Assembly (NCBI RefSeq): GCF_019968765.1
Contig: NZ_CP074149.1
Coordinates: 930,001 to 994,000, forward strand
DNA length: 64,000 nucleotides
Reading direction: 5' to 3'
Origin: Enterobacter sp. JBIWA008
Lineage (GTDB): Bacteria > Pseudomonadota > Gammaproteobacteria > Enterobacterales > Enterobacteriaceae
Numbering within the stretch: the stretch's first letter is position 1; each line of letters begins with the position of its first letter. Both the position numbers and the translations under genes were made by a program. The notes beneath the pieces were generated by a model that was given only the letters and a program-made list of their open reading frames with translations, was not told the DNA's origin and did no database searches. This document shows, one piece after another, positions 21,684-31,400 of the stretch.

Positions 21684-23141
21684 CTACTTAACTGGGATCG
21701 CTTTCAGCAGTTCAGTCAGCAGCGTCCAGTAGTGACCGACGCTTTCGATATGAACCTGCTCATCCGGCGAGTGCGGACCGGTAATGGTTGGCCCGATGGA
21801 CACCATATCCATATCCGGATACGGTTTCTTGAACAGACCACATTCCAGACCCGCGTGGATCACCTGGATGTTCGGGGTGCTGTTGAACAGACGCTGATAA
21901 GTTTCACGCACCAGCGCCATCACCGGAGAACTCGCATCCGGCTGCCAGCCCGGGTAGCTGCCTTTTGCAGACGTTTTCGCGCCCGCCAGCGTACCGAGAG
22001 ATTCCAGCATGCTCACCACGTACTCTTTACCGCTATCTATAAGCGAGCGGATCAGGCAGACGATTTCCGCGCTGTCGTCACTCATGGTCACCACGCCCAC
22101 GTTCAGTGAGGTTTCCACCACGCCTTTCGCCACGTCAGAGTTGCGGATCACGCCGTTTGGCGTCGCGTTCAGCAGCTGAACGAAGGTGTCACGAGATTGC
22201 ACGGTCAGCGCGGCTTTATCTGTAGAAACAGATTCCAGCACCACGGTCAGGTTTTTCTCTTTCGCCGACAGTTCGTTTTTCAGGATATCCAGGTATACGG
22301 TGGAGAGATTTTTCAGCTCGTCCGCTTTTGCAGCAGGAACCGCTACGGTGGCGAACGCTTCGCGTGGGATCGCGTTACGCAGGGTACCGCCGTTGAAGTC
22401 CACCAGACGCAGGTCCAGCTCAGCTGCATGGCCTGCCAGGAAGCGCGCCAGCAGCTTGTTGGCATTACCCAGACCCAGGTGAATATCGCCGCCGGAGTGG
22501 CCGCCTTTCAGCCCTTTCAGCGTCAGCTTGAAGGTCTGGAAGCCTGCAGGGATCGCTTCGCGTGACAGCGGCAGGGTAGAGATGAAATCAATCCCGCCCG
22601 CGCAGCCCATGTAGATCTCGCCTTCTTCTTCAGAGTCGGTGTTGATCAGGATGTCCGCCTGCAGCCAGTTCGCCTGCAGACCGAATGCGCCGTCCATGCC
22701 CGCTTCTTCGGTCATGGTCAGCAGCACTTCCAGCGGGCCGTGCTCAACGCTGTCGTCGGCCAGCACCGCCAGCGCAGAGGCCATACCGATGCCGTTATCC
22801 GCGCCCAGCGTGGTGCCGCGTGCTTTCACCCAGTCGCCGTCGACGTAAGGTTGAATCGGGTCTTTGGTGAAGTCGTGAACGGTGTCGTTATTTTTCTGTG
22901 GCACCATGTCCAGGTGCGCCTGCAGCACAACCGGTTTGCGGTTTTCCATGCCTGCGGTAGCGGGTTTACGAATCAGAATGTTGCCAACCTGGTCGCGTTC
23001 AGCATGCAGACCTTTTTCCTTCGCCCAGCCCATAATATGTTCGGCAAGCTGTTCTTCATGGTAGGAAGGGTGTGGAATGGAGCAGATTTTTGCAAAAATA
23101 TCCCACAGCGGCTGCGGGGATAATTGAGACAGTTCAGACAC
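21684..23141 (-). CDS. pepD: Cytosol non-specific dipeptidase PepD (peptidase D)
   Basis: This 485-residue zinc aminoacyl-histidine dipeptidase has the same length as E. coli PepD. The start is the GTG at 23141 (VSELSQLSPQPLWDIF), chosen because it aligns with the E. coli start and has AAGGAG a few bases upstream. Metal ligands and catalytic residues of the M20 family are visible: His76 and Asp78 (LQAHLDMV), Asp115 (GADNGIG) and Glu145/146 (MTEEAG). It cleaves many unblocked dipeptides in the cytoplasm. Confidence 0.95.
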   Translation of the reverse strand: MSELSQLSPQPLWDIFAKICSIPHPSYHEEQLAEHIMGWAKEKGLHAERDQVGNILIRKPATAGMENRKPVVLQAHLDMVPQKNNDTVHDFTKDPIQPYVDGDWVKARGTTLGADNGIGMASALAVLADDSVEHGPLEVLLTMTEEAGMDGAFGLQANWLQADILINTDSEEEGEIYMGCAGGIDFISTLPLSREAIPAGFQTFKLTLKGLKGGHSGGDIHLGLGNANKLLARFLAGHAAELDLRLVDFNGGTLRNAIPREAFATVAVPAAKADELKNLSTVYLDILKNELSAKEKNLTVVLESVSTDKAALTVQSRDTFVQLLNATPNGVIRNSDVAKGVVETSLNVGVVTMSDDSAEIVCLIRSLIDSGKEYVVSMLESLGTLAGAKTSAKGSYPGWQPDASSPVMALVRETYQRLFNSTPNIQVIHAGLECGLFKKPYPDMDMVSIGPTITGPHSPDEQVHIESVGHYWTLLTELLKAIPVK

Positions 23142-23401
23142 GATAAGTCTCCTTGTCGTGGCGCTGCAAGCAGGGTTGCAGGTCACAGGGTTAGCAGGTT
23201 AATAGTTACCACAAGTCAGGCTTGCGAGATGAAACTGAGAATACCACTTTCTCTGCTGGCTGGTAGCATAAAGCATGTAAAAACTCAGGCAGAGGGCGCT
23301 AAACACTGGTTTTTAGTGCGTCAGATCTCTATAATCTCGCGCAACCTATTTCCCCCTCGAACACTTTTTAAGCCGTATAAAAACAGGCTGGGACACTTCA
23401 C
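23142..23401. promoter_or_regulatory. Divergent pepD / gpt promoter region
   Basis: A perfect -10 hexamer TATAAT at 23330-23335 points toward gpt, with only a weak -35 (TGGTTT near 23307). The leader to gpt is then about 60 nt. I saw no gene here. Confidence 0.55.
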
Positions 23402-23860
23402 ATGAGCGAAAAATACGTCGTCACCTGGGACATGTTGCAGATTCACGCACGCAAACTGGCTGCGCGTCTGATGCCTTCCGAACAGTGGAAAGGCATTATT
23501 GCCGTCAGCCGTGGCGGTCTGGTACCGGGGGCGCTGCTGGCACGTGAGCTGGGTATTCGTCATGTCGATACCGTTTGCATCTCCAGCTATGACCATGATA
23601 ACCAGCGTGAGCTGACCGTGCTGAAACGTGCGGAAGGCGACGGTGAAGGCTTCATCGTTATTGATGATTTGGTGGATACCGGCGGTACTGCGGTCGCTAT
23701 CCGCGAAATGTATCCGAAAGCACATTTCGTCACAATCTTCGCGAAGCCTGCTGGGCGCCCACTGGTTGACGATTACGTGATTGATATCCCGCAGGATACC
23801 TGGATTGAACAGCCATGGGATATGGGCGTGGTCTTCGTACCGCCTATTTCAGGCCGTTAA
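23402..23860 (+). CDS. gpt: Xanthine-guanine phosphoribosyltransferase Gpt
   Basis: This 152-residue enzyme is identical in length to E. coli Gpt. It transfers phosphoribosyl from PRPP to guanine, xanthine and (weakly) hypoxanthine for purine salvage. The PRPP-binding loop [12 protein letters not shown] (86-97) and the N-terminal [10 protein letters not shown] loop (34-43) are clear. It ends in a good intrinsic terminator and is not in an operon. Confidence 0.97.
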   Translation: MSEKYVVTWDMLQIHARKLAARLMPSEQWKGIIAVSRGGLVPGALLARELGIRHVDTVCISSYDHDNQRELTVLKRAEGDGEGFIVIDDLVDTGGTAVAIREMYPKAHFVTIFAKPAGRPLVDDYVIDIPQDTWIEQPWDMGVVFVPPISGR

Positions 23861-23880
23861 TACCAGTACGTAACTTTACA

Positions 23881-23910
23881 CGCCCGGCTATGTCGGGCGT
23901 TGTTCTTTTT
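23881..23910 (+). terminator. gpt terminator
   Basis: CGCCCG / CGGGCG stem with a 7-nt loop, followed by TTGTTCTTTTT. Confidence 0.8.
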
Positions 23911-23964
23911 GGCCTGCCACGCGTTACAATAGTCTTCATATGACGTATTCATGGAGGCAACGCA

Positions 23965-25209
23965 ATGACGCAGGCGAATCTCACCGAGACTCTCTTCAAA
24001 CCCCGTTTCAAACATCCTGAAACGTCGACGCTGGTGCGTCGCTTTAATCCGGGTACCCAGCCTGCCGTCCAGTCCGCGTTAGACGGTAAAAACGTGCCCC
24101 ACTGGTATCGTATGATTAACCGCCTGATGTGGGTCTGGCGCGGTATCGACCCCCGTGAAATCCTTGATGTGCAGGCACGTATCGTGATGAGTGAGGCCGA
24201 ACGTACCGACAGCGAACTCTACGATACGGTGGTGGGCTACCGTGGCGGAAACTGGATCTACGAGTGGTCTAAACAGGCGATGCTCTGGCAGCAAAAAGCC
24301 AGCCAGGAAGAGGATGCCACGCGCAGCGGCAAGCACTGGCTGCACGCCGCTAACCTTTACGGTATTGCCGCGTACCCCCATTTAAAAGGGGATGAACTGG
24401 CTGAGCAGGCTCAGGCGCTGGCGAATCGCGCCTATCAGGAGGCGGCTCAACGTCTGCCGGGCCGGATGCGTGAACTTGAGTTCACCATTTCAGGGGGATC
24501 GTCCGTAACCGGGTTCCTGCATATGCCTGAAGGTGAAGGTCCGTTCCCGACCGTCCTCATGTGCGGCGGGCTGGATTCACTGCAAATTGATTATTACAGC
24601 CTGTATGAGCGTTACTTCGCACCAAAAGGGATCGCGATGCTGACGCTTGATATGCCCTCAATTGGTTTCTCATCCAAATGGAAACTGACGCAGGATTCCA
24701 GCCTGCTGCACCAGCATGCGCTAAAAGCGCTGGAAGGCATTCCGTGGGTTGACCACACCCGCGTGGCGGCATTCGGCTTCCGTTTCGGCGCGAATGTCGC
24801 GGTGCGTCTGGCTTACCTTGAATCCTCTCGCCTTAAAGCCGTCGCCTGCCTGGGCCCGGTCGTACACGCTCTGCTCAGCGATCCTGCTCGCCAGGGGAAC
24901 GTACCTGAAATGTACCTTGATGTGCTGGCCAGCCGTCTTGGCATGCATGATGCATCAGACGAAGCGCTGCGCGTTGAGCTCAATCGCTACTCGTTAAAAA
25001 CGCAAGGGTTGCTGGGACGTCGCTGCCCAACGCCGATGCTGTCGGGGTTCTGGAAAAACGATCCGTTCAGCCCGGAAGAAGAGTCTCGCTTAATCACTTC
25101 GTCATCTGCGGATGGCAAATTGCTTGAAGTGCCGTTCAGCCCGGTCTATCAGAATTTCGACAAAGCGCTGAAAGAGATTACGCGCTGGATCGCTCAGAGA
25201 TTGTGTTAA
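23965..25209 (+). CDS. frsA: Esterase / fermentation-respiration switch protein FrsA
   Basis: This 414-residue alpha/beta-hydrolase-fold protein matches E. coli FrsA (YafA) in length and sequence. In enterics FrsA was described as binding unphosphorylated EIIA-Glc and shifting flux toward fermentation; an esterase role has also been proposed. The hydrolase core is visible from about 170 onward: an oxyanion segment VLMCGGLDS, and [11 protein letters not shown] where the usual nucleophile elbow GxSxG is absent. GGAGG precedes the ATG. Confidence 0.93.
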   Translation: MTQANLTETLFKPRFKHPETSTLVRRFNPGTQPAVQSALDGKNVPHWYRMINRLMWVWRGIDPREILDVQARIVMSEAERTDSELYDTVVGYRGGNWIYEWSKQAMLWQQKASQEEDATRSGKHWLHAANLYGIAAYPHLKGDELAEQAQALANRAYQEAAQRLPGRMRELEFTISGGSSVTGFLHMPEGEGPFPTVLMCGGLDSLQIDYYSLYERYFAPKGIAMLTLDMPSIGFSSKWKLTQDSSLLHQHALKALEGIPWVDHTRVAAFGFRFGANVAVRLAYLESSRLKAVACLGPVVHALLSDPARQGNVPEMYLDVLASRLGMHDASDEALRVELNRYSLKTQGLLGRRCPTPMLSGFWKNDPFSPEEESRLITSSSADGKLLEVPFSPVYQNFDKALKEITRWIAQRLC

Positions 25210-25266
25210 TAGATTGCTAAATTTTGCTGGTTTGGTAAAACAGTGGCTTCACAAAAGGAGATCGCA

Positions 25267-25668
25267 ATGACGTTACCGAGTGGACACCCGAAAAGTAGAC
25301 TGATTAAGAAGTTTATGGCTCTCGGCCCGTATATTCGAGAAGAGCAGTGTGAAGAGAATCGCTTTTTTTTCGACTGCCTGGCTGTATGCGTCAACGTGAA
25401 GCCTGCACCAGAAAAACGTGAATTCTGGGGCTGGTGGATGGAAATGGAAGCAGAGGAAAAACGTTTTACGTATAGCTACCAGTTTGGCCTGTTTAATAAA
25501 GACGGCAACTGGCAGGCGACCACCATTAAAGATCAGGAAGTGATTGACCGCCTGGAATATACACTTAAAGAGTTCCATGATAAGGCACGCGCCCTGCTGG
25601 CGAGCCTGGATCTCAAGTTCGAGCCCGCGGATGACTTTTCCAGCGAAGCGGTGAAGCTGACTGCCTGA
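25267..25668 (+). CDS. crl: Sigma-S assembly factor Crl
   Basis: This 133-residue protein helps sigma-S bind core RNA polymerase. The start [12 protein letters not shown] at 25267 is chosen over an upstream in-frame ATG because it matches E. coli Crl and has AAGGAG at 25255-25260. The conserved aromatic cluster ([10 protein letters not shown]) forms the sigma-binding face. It is followed by a REP-like element and the terminator shared with phoE. Confidence 0.95.
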   Translation: MTLPSGHPKSRLIKKFMALGPYIREEQCEENRFFFDCLAVCVNVKPAPEKREFWGWWMEMEAEEKRFTYSYQFGLFNKDGNWQATTIKDQEVIDRLEYTLKEFHDKARALLASLDLKFEPADDFSSEAVKLTA

Positions 25669-25680
25669 TGGTTTCACAGC

Positions 25681-25713
25681 GCCGGGTGGCGGCTTCGCCT
25701 TACCCGGCCTACA
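25681..25713. repeat. REP-type palindromic element
   Basis: GCCGGGTGGCGGCTTCGCC followed by TTACCCGGCCTAC matches the general form of enterobacterial REP (PU) elements: a G+C-rich imperfect palindrome ending in GCCTAC. It lies between the ends of crl and phoE, the typical place for such repeats. Confidence 0.75.
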
Positions 25714-25754
25714 AAATGCACTATCCCGTTGGCCCGGTAAGAGCTGCGCCACCG

Positions 25755-25790
25755 GAAAAAAAATCCCGGCTTATCTGCCGGGATTTTTTT
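25755..25790. terminator. Bidirectional terminator between crl and phoE
   Basis: AATCCCGGC / GCCGGGATT stem with a 6-nt loop, flanked by A-run and T-run. It works in both directions for the converging crl and phoE. Confidence 0.9.
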
Positions 25791-25802
25791 ATCGGGATAA
25801 TC

Positions 25803-26855
25803 TTAGAACTGGTAGGTCATACCCAGGGCAACGATGTCATCGCTGCTCACGCCCAGTTTATTTTTGTCGTCAATCTGGTTGATTTTATAATCAACAAACG
25901 CTGACATATTTTTGTTGAAGTAATAGGTCGCGCCAACGTCAATGTATTTCACCAGATCTTCGTCACCAATACCTTCGATATCTTTGCCTTTAGACTGGAC
26001 ATAACCCAGGGACGGGCGCAGACCAAAGTCGAACTGATATTGTGCGACAACTTCAAAGTTCTGCGCTTTATTTGCAAACCCGCCGGAAATTGGCGTCATA
26101 TTGCGGGTTTCAGAATACATTGCAGCCAGATAAATATCGTTCGCATCATATTTCAGACCGGTCGCCCAGGCTTCTGCTTTCTGCCCCTGGCCACGCGCCA
26201 GCAGGTTCTGAGCGTTGGTGCGGTCAGAGCTGGTGTAGGCACCGCTAACTGCGAAATCGCTGCCGCCGAAGTCATAGGTCAGAGAGGTACCAAAACCGTC
26301 ACCGTTCTGTTTCTTGGCGTCACGGTTTTCGTTTTTGCCCTGGTACTGCAGCGTCATGTCCAGACCGTCAACCGCGCCGAAGAAATCGGTGTTACGGTAG
26401 GTAGCAAGACCGGTAGCACGCTTGGTCATGAAGTTATCGGTCTGCGCGGAAGAGTCGCCGCCGAATTCCGGGAACATATCGGTCCATGCTTCGACGTCAT
26501 ACAGGGCACCCAGGTTACGACCGTAATCCAGAGAACCAAAGTTTTTCAGCTTAAGGCCCGCAAACGCCAGACGCGTTTTCTGAGAGGAATCGCTCTCGGC
26601 TTTGTTACCCGCAAATTCAGATTCCCAACGGCCATAGCCTGTCAGCTGATCGTTAATCTGGGTTTCGCCTTTAAAACCGAAACGAACGTAAGTCTGATCC
26701 CCATCTTTGGTGGCATCATCACTGATGTAGTGCATGGCTTTCACTTTGCCGTACACGTCCAGTTTATTACCATCTTTATTATAAACTTCAGCTGCGTGAA
26801 CGGATGCAGAAGCCACTACGCCCATAACCATTAATGCCAGAGTGCTCTTTTTCAT
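25803..26855 (-). CDS. phoE: Phosphate-starvation porin PhoE
   Basis: This 350-residue general porin of the OmpC/OmpF/PhoE family is identified by synteny (crl-phoE-proB) and by sequence. It has a signal peptide of about 21 residues (cut after VHA), a mature start [16 protein letters not shown], the trimeric porin pattern FGFKGETQI, and a C-terminal Phe (MTYQF) needed for outer-membrane assembly. PhoE favours anions such as phosphate. A Pho-box-like site lies upstream. Confidence 0.93.
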   Translation of the reverse strand: MKKSTLALMVMGVVASASVHAAEVYNKDGNKLDVYGKVKAMHYISDDATKDGDQTYVRFGFKGETQINDQLTGYGRWESEFAGNKAESDSSQKTRLAFAGLKLKNFGSLDYGRNLGALYDVEAWTDMFPEFGGDSSAQTDNFMTKRATGLATYRNTDFFGAVDGLDMTLQYQGKNENRDAKKQNGDGFGTSLTYDFGGSDFAVSGAYTSSDRTNAQNLLARGQGQKAEAWATGLKYDANDIYLAAMYSETRNMTPISGGFANKAQNFEVVAQYQFDFGLRPSLGYVQSKGKDIEGIGDEDLVKYIDVGATYYFNKNMSAFVDYKINQIDDKNKLGVSSDDIVALGMTYQF

Positions 26856-26952
26856 TTTCGATCCTGTCTTATAAACGCGCTAAAAAATTCGCTGGACGAT
26901 AAGCTCATGCTTAAGTCCCGTGAAAAAACAGGAAGGGTTTTATCGTTCTGGA

Positions 26953-26970
26953 GTGAAACTTTTATGACAA
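26953..26970 (-). promoter_or_regulatory. Pho-box-like site upstream of phoE
   Basis: On the phoE strand the site reads TTGTCATAAAAGTTTCAC: a 7-mer TTGTCAT, 4 bp, then a weaker GTTTCAC. This is the layout of a PhoB site (CTGTCAT-N4-CTGTCAT). It lies about 100 bp before the phoE start. The rest of the 304-bp phoE-proB gap (26856-27159) is A+T-rich and shows no gene. Confidence 0.6.
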
Positions 26971-27159
26971 ATTAAGAATAATTTTAAAAAACTGTGATTT
27001 ATTATTTCGGTAATAAAAGCGTCAAATTCTCCCGCTACGCTTCCTGATCCCGCGCAACAAAGTGTTTCGCGATGTGCTAAGGCAGTTGGCAACAGGGCTG
27101 ACTCCTGTTAAAACGTTCGTTCGACATTACTTTCCCTTATCGTTGAACGGCAGAGAATC

Positions 27160-28263
27160 ATGAGTGACAGCCAGACGCTGGTGGTAAAACTCGGTACCAG
27201 TGTTTTAACAGGCGGATCGCGCCGCCTAAATCGCGCCCACATTGTTGAGCTTGTACGTCAGTGCGCTCAGCTACATGCCGCAGGGCATCGTATTGTGATT
27301 GTGACCTCCGGGGCGATTGCCGCCGGGCGTGAACACCTGGGTTACCCCGAACTTCCCGCGACGATCGCCTCTAAACAGCTGCTGGCCGCCGTGGGGCAAA
27401 GCCGACTCATTCAACTCTGGGAACAGTTGTTCTCCATCTATGGCATCCACGTCGGGCAGATGCTGCTCACTCGTGCGGATATGGAAGACAGAGAGCGCTT
27501 CCTGAACGCCCGCGATACCCTGCGCGCGCTGCTGGACAACAATATTGTTCCGGTCATTAACGAGAACGATGCTGTTGCTACCGCTGAAATCAAAGTGGGT
27601 GATAACGACAACCTCTCGGCGCTGGCCGCGATTCTGGCCGGTGCTGATAAATTACTGCTTCTGACCGATCAGCAGGGGCTGTTTACCGCCGATCCACGCT
27701 CCAACCCGGAAGCCGAGCTGATTACTGACGTGCAGGGTATCGACGATGCGTTGCGCGCCATCGCCGGCGACAGCGTGTCAGGCCTCGGAACGGGCGGTAT
27801 GGGAACCAAGCTGCAGGCCGCTGACGTGGCGTGCCGCGCCGGTATCGACACCATCATTGCAGCGGGCAGCCGCCCAGGCGTGATTGGCGACGTGATGGAA
27901 GGTATCTCCGTCGGCACCCGCTTCCATGCCCAGGAATCCCCGCTGGAAAACCGCAAGCGCTGGATATTTGGTGCGCCTCCTGCTGGCGAACTCGTCGTTG
28001 ATGAAGGGGCAACCGCCGCGATTCTGGAACGAGGAAGTTCATTACTTCCTAAAGGAATTAAAAGCGTGACAGGCAACTTCTCCCGTGGTGAAGTGATCCG
28101 TATCCGTAACCTCGAAGGTCGCGACATCGCTCACGGCGTAAGCCGTTATAACAGCGATGCCCTGCGCCGCATCGCGGGTCACCACTCGCAGCAGATCGAC
28201 GCCATTCTGGGCTATGAATATGGCCCGGTTGCCGTACATCGCGATGACATGATTATTCGTTAA
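27160..28263 (+). CDS. proB: Glutamate 5-kinase ProB
   Basis: This 367-residue enzyme matches E. coli ProB in length. It has an N-terminal amino-acid kinase domain ([12 protein letters not shown] near 8-19; [15 protein letters not shown]) and a C-terminal PUA domain from about 275. It phosphorylates glutamate, the first and proline-inhibited step of proline synthesis. It is followed after 10 bp by proA, forming the proBA operon. Confidence 0.97.
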   Translation: MSDSQTLVVKLGTSVLTGGSRRLNRAHIVELVRQCAQLHAAGHRIVIVTSGAIAAGREHLGYPELPATIASKQLLAAVGQSRLIQLWEQLFSIYGIHVGQMLLTRADMEDRERFLNARDTLRALLDNNIVPVINENDAVATAEIKVGDNDNLSALAAILAGADKLLLLTDQQGLFTADPRSNPEAELITDVQGIDDALRAIAGDSVSGLGTGGMGTKLQAADVACRAGIDTIIAAGSRPGVIGDVMEGISVGTRFHAQESPLENRKRWIFGAPPAGELVVDEGATAAILERGSSLLPKGIKSVTGNFSRGEVIRIRNLEGRDIAHGVSRYNSDALRRIAGHHSQQIDAILGYEYGPVAVHRDDMIIR

Positions 28264-28273
28264 GGAGCAGAAC

Positions 28274-29527
28274 ATGCTGGAACAAATGGGCGCTGCCGCG
28301 AAGGCTGCCTCTTACAAACTGGCGCTCCTTTCCAGCCGCGAGAAAAACCGCGTGCTGGAAAAAATCGCTGATTATCTGGAATCACAATCTCAGGAGATTT
28401 TGCTCGCCAACGAGCAGGATTTACTGGAAGCGCGTCGTAACGGCTTGAGCGAAGCGATGCTCGACCGCCTGGCGCTGACGCCGGCACGCCTGAAAGGCAT
28501 CGCCGACGATGTGCGTCAGGTCTGCAATCTGGCCGACCCGGTAGGGCAGGTGATCGACGGCGGGCTGCTCGATAGCGGCTTACGCCTGGAGCGCCGCCGC
28601 GTGCCGCTCGGCGTTATCGGCGTGATTTATGAAGCCCGTCCAAACGTGACGGTGGATGTCGCCTCCCTGTGCCTGAAAACAGGGAACGCCGCTATTCTGC
28701 GCGGTGGAAAAGAGACCTGGCGCACCAACGCCGCCACGGTGAAAGTCATTCAGCAGGCGCTGGAAGAGTGTGGCTTACCGGCGGGTGCAGTACAGGCGAT
28801 TGAGAGCCCAGACCGCGCGCTGGTCAACGAAATGCTGCGCATGGATAAATACATCGACATGCTGATCCCACGCGGTGGCGCGGGCCTGCACAAGCTGTGC
28901 CGCGAGCAGTCGACGATTCCGGTTATCACCGGCGGTATCGGCGTGTGCCATATCGTGGTCGACGACAGCGCGGAGATTGAACCGGCGCTGAAGATTATCG
29001 TTAACGCGAAAACCCAGCGTCCAAGCACCTGTAACACCGTAGAAACGCTGCTGGTGCATCAGGATATTGCGAACACTTTCCTGCCAGCCCTGAGCAAACA
29101 GATGGCAGAGAGCGGCGTGACGTTGCATGCTGACGCCAACGCGCTCGCACTGCTTCAGGATGGCCCGGCAAACGTGGTTCCTGTAAAAGCGGAACAGTAC
29201 GACGACGAGTTCCTGTCGCTGGATCTGAACGTGAAAATCGTTACCGATCTCGACGACGCGATTGCGCACATCCGTGAGCATGGCACCCAGCATTCAGACG
29301 CGATTCTGACGCGCACCCTGCGCAATGCCGATCGCTTCGTGAATGAAGTGGATTCCTCTGCGGTCTATGTGAATGCCTCCACCCGCTTCACCGATGGCGG
29401 CCAGTTTGGCCTCGGCGCCGAGGTGGCGGTCAGCACGCAAAAACTGCACGCGCGCGGTCCGATGGGGCTGGAAGCGCTGACCACCTATAAGTGGATCGGC
29501 TTCGGTGACGATACGATTCGTGCGTAA
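28274..29527 (+). CDS. proA: Gamma-glutamyl phosphate reductase ProA
   Basis: This 417-residue NADPH-dependent reductase converts glutamyl 5-phosphate to glutamate 5-semialdehyde. It has the aldehyde-dehydrogenase fold with the catalytic Cys in [10 protein letters not shown] and the conserved region [16 protein letters not shown]. An AAGGAG ribosome site precedes the ATG. It acts with ProB, probably as a complex that shields the labile phosphate. Confidence 0.97.
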   Translation: MLEQMGAAAKAASYKLALLSSREKNRVLEKIADYLESQSQEILLANEQDLLEARRNGLSEAMLDRLALTPARLKGIADDVRQVCNLADPVGQVIDGGLLDSGLRLERRRVPLGVIGVIYEARPNVTVDVASLCLKTGNAAILRGGKETWRTNAATVKVIQQALEECGLPAGAVQAIESPDRALVNEMLRMDKYIDMLIPRGGAGLHKLCREQSTIPVITGGIGVCHIVVDDSAEIEPALKIIVNAKTQRPSTCNTVETLLVHQDIANTFLPALSKQMAESGVTLHADANALALLQDGPANVVPVKAEQYDDEFLSLDLNVKIVTDLDDAIAHIREHGTQHSDAILTRTLRNADRFVNEVDSSAVYVNASTRFTDGGQFGLGAEVAVSTQKLHARGPMGLEALTTYKWIGFGDDTIRA

Positions 29528-29572
29528 ATAATCACGGGTGATGCAAAAATAGCCGTTTGATTCAAAAGGGCA

Positions 29573-29601
29573 TTGACGCATCACCCGGATAGATCTAACC
29601 T
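29573..29601 (+). promoter_or_regulatory. Promoter of thrW
   Basis: TTGACG (29573-29578), 17-bp spacer, TAACCT (29596-29601), then a G+C-rich start region (TGCCCCG) as expected of a stringently controlled stable-RNA promoter. The tRNA begins about 37 bp downstream. Confidence 0.7.
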
Positions 29602-29638
29602 TTTGCCCCGTGGTTACGCTCGTAACCAGCCTCTCAGG

Positions 29639-29714
29639 GCCGATATAGCTCAGTTGGTAGAGCAGCGCATTCGTAATGCGAAGGTCGTAGGTTCGACTCC
29701 TATTATCGGCACCA
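29639..29714 (+). tRNA. thrW: tRNA-Thr (anticodon CGT)
   Basis: A 76-nt tRNA including an encoded CCA. The acceptor stem GCCGATA pairs with TATCGGC and the discriminator is A. The D-arm is GCTC AGTTGGTA GAGC, the anticodon loop reads TTCGTAA (CGT) and the T-arm has GGTTCGACTCC. Position after proA matches E. coli thrW. It is also the prophage attachment site. Confidence 0.97.
29669..29714 (+). other. attL: Prophage attachment site (left attachment core, in thrW 3' end)
   Basis: The integrase gene begins its stop only 15 bp after the tRNA, so the junction lies in the tRNA 3' half. P22, whose integrase this one resembles, uses a core of about 46 bp covering the anticodon and 3' part of thrW, which here would be 29669-29714. 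The second copy must lie beyond position 64000. Exact core limits are inference. Confidence 0.65.
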
Positions 29715-29728
29715 CTAACCACGCGGGT

Positions 29729-30892
29729 TCACGCGATATTCACCAGTTCAGCAAAAGCGCCTTGTGCCATATTTGTGCCATTCCCCGCCAGGAATGAGTC
29801 GATTTGCATGGCATGCTGCGTCAGGTGATTCGGTGCCAGATGGGCATAACGCTGTACCATCTCGATACTTTCCCACCCGCCCATTTCCTGTAGCGCACTG
29901 AGTGGTACGCCGGACTGTACAAGCCAGCTTGCCCATGTGTGCCGCAGGTCATGGAAGCGGAAATTTTCTATTCCCGCCCGCCTTAACGCTGCGCGCCATG
30001 CCGTGTTAGCATCAGACCGCATTTTGCGCACCGCCTTTGTTCTCGTTCCATCCGGGCGAACGGATGATTCAGTGTGAACAAAGACCCACCGGTTATGTTT
30101 CCCCAGCTGCTCCCGCAGCACCTTACAGGCCGATTCGTTCAGGGCGACCCCAATCGCCCTTCCTGCTTTCGCGTCCTCGGGATGAATCCATGCGACCTTC
30201 CTCTGCATATCAATTTGCGACCACTCCAGATCTGTGATGTTCGACCTGCGCAGCCCCGTCGCCAGTGCAAAAATAACAACTGGTTTCATATGCTCGGGCA
30301 GCTCCCGGATCAGGCTCGCCGCTTCCTCTTTGGTTAGCCAGCGAATACGCTTATTTTTCGGCACCGGGCATTTGATGTTCGGCGCTTTGGCTATCCATCG
30401 CCATTCGTTGGCCGCGCATCGTAACAGCGCCCGGATGAAAGCAAGGTGCGTTGCCTTCGTCGCCAGCGACGCTGGTTTATCCTTAAATTCAGGAACCGGC
30501 TTACCTCTTCGCAGCAGGCTGTCCCGCTTAGCCTCCCAGTTCATTCGATGTTTGCGATTAACCATCGAACTCACCGCCGACAAGATCCTGTCTTCCGTGA
30601 TTGCTGACAGGTCCATTCCTTTGAAGTGCATCCTCCAGAATCCGATCCGGCTTTTGTCATCGTCCAGGCTTTTCTTGTGCTGCTTTTCGTTAAGCCAGCG
30701 AACGCACGCTTCATCGAACGTTCTCGGCTTAAACTCACCCATCTTATCAACTCGCCATGCTTCAGCTTTCAGCTGATCATAGAGCTCCTGCGCTTGCCTT
30801 TTGTCCGTTGTCCCAAGAGACCGTCTAATTCGACTTCCACCAGGCGTAACGAAGTCGCAGTGCCACGTACCGGCACGTTGTTTGATTGACAT
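29729..30892 (-). CDS. int: P22-type tyrosine integrase
   Basis: This 387-residue tyrosine recombinase has the same length as, and clear resemblance to, phage P22 Int. It has an N-terminal arm-binding domain, a core-binding domain (about 60-170) and a catalytic domain with Arg215 (ATGLRRSNI), His314 and Arg317 (FHDLRHTW), Trp340 (GGWES) and nucleophile Tyr349 (RYAHLAP). It sits directly next to thrW and reads toward it. Its first 124 bp are overlapped by the Xis-like gene. It integrates and, with Xis, excises the prophage. Confidence 0.95.
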   Translation of the reverse strand: MSIKQRAGTWHCDFVTPGGSRIRRSLGTTDKRQAQELYDQLKAEAWRVDKMGEFKPRTFDEACVRWLNEKQHKKSLDDDKSRIGFWRMHFKGMDLSAITEDRILSAVSSMVNRKHRMNWEAKRDSLLRRGKPVPEFKDKPASLATKATHLAFIRALLRCAANEWRWIAKAPNIKCPVPKNKRIRWLTKEEAASLIRELPEHMKPVVIFALATGLRRSNITDLEWSQIDMQRKVAWIHPEDAKAGRAIGVALNESACKVLREQLGKHNRWVFVHTESSVRPDGTRTKAVRKMRSDANTAWRAALRRAGIENFRFHDLRHTWASWLVQSGVPLSALQEMGGWESIEMVQRYAHLAPNHLTQHAMQIDSFLAGNGTNMAQGAFAELVNIA

Positions 30893-31116
30893 GCTTTATC
30901 CTCCTGCACATCAACCGCATTCACGGGTTGATTGTGGATCGGGTTCTTCACTGCCGCAATACAGTCTGTTTTGCAGATCAGATATGGGCTTTTTTTCTTA
31001 TGTGGATTTTTTCGGGTAGCAGCCAGGCGACCGGACTTTATCCACTGGGCAATCGTGCCTTTATCCACTTTAAGGAAGGCGGCGGCCTCATCTCTGGTAA
31101 ATACTTCTTCGTCCAT
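30769..31116 (-). CDS. xis: Excisionase-like small DNA-binding protein
   Basis: This 115-residue protein has an N-terminal winged-helix segment of the excisionase/MerR kind ([24 protein letters not shown] near 6-29), followed by a basic wing ([10 protein letters not shown]). It lies immediately upstream of int and overlaps it by 124 bp, as xis and int do in several lambdoid phages. The C-terminal part in the overlap looks unconserved. The role in excision is inferred from position and fold. Confidence 0.7.
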   Translation of the reverse strand: MDEEVFTRDEAAAFLKVDKGTIAQWIKSGRLAATRKNPHKKKSPYLICKTDCIAAVKNPIHNQPVNAVDVQEDKACQSNNVPVRGTATSLRLVEVELDGLLGQRTKGKRRSSMIS

Positions 31117-31157
31117 CGATGTTCTCCAGTGGCCCCAGTCGGGGCCGTCATTGTTAA

Positions 31158-31400
31158 TCAGTGTGCCTGTGCTGGCAGGTTTCGAAGTTTACGAACGCCG
31201 ATCATTGCTGTGGCGACATAGCTGGTGGCGCGGTTGACGACTTCGACGGTGACCTTCATGCCATCCACCTCAACGGTGTAATTTGTCTGGTGCTTCTGCC
31301 TGCCGTAATCGCCATATTTTGCGTGGTGCGCCGCCAGCGCAACATCGCAAGCGCGGCGACCAATAGGTGATTGCTTACTGCGATTAATCAGCTTCATCAT
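31158..31400 (-). CDS. Small conserved phage protein (probably DUF4060)
   Basis: An 80-residue basic protein. The ATG at 31400 is chosen because it overlaps the methyltransferase stop (TGATG). It is rich in Arg/Lys at the N-terminus (INRSKQSPIGRRACD), with a beta-rich second half (YTVEVDGMKVTVEVV). I think it belongs to the DUF4060 group of lambdoid early proteins; function unknown. Confidence 0.55.
   Translation of the reverse strand: MMKLINRSKQSPIGRRACDVALAAHHAKYGDYGRQKHQTNYTVEVDGMKVTVEVVNRATSYVATAMIGVRKLRNLPAQAH

Noticed and set aside
31132..31147. GGCCCC / GGGGCC hairpin near the Xis-like gene as a terminator
   Set aside because: No T-run follows on either strand; it is too short to call.
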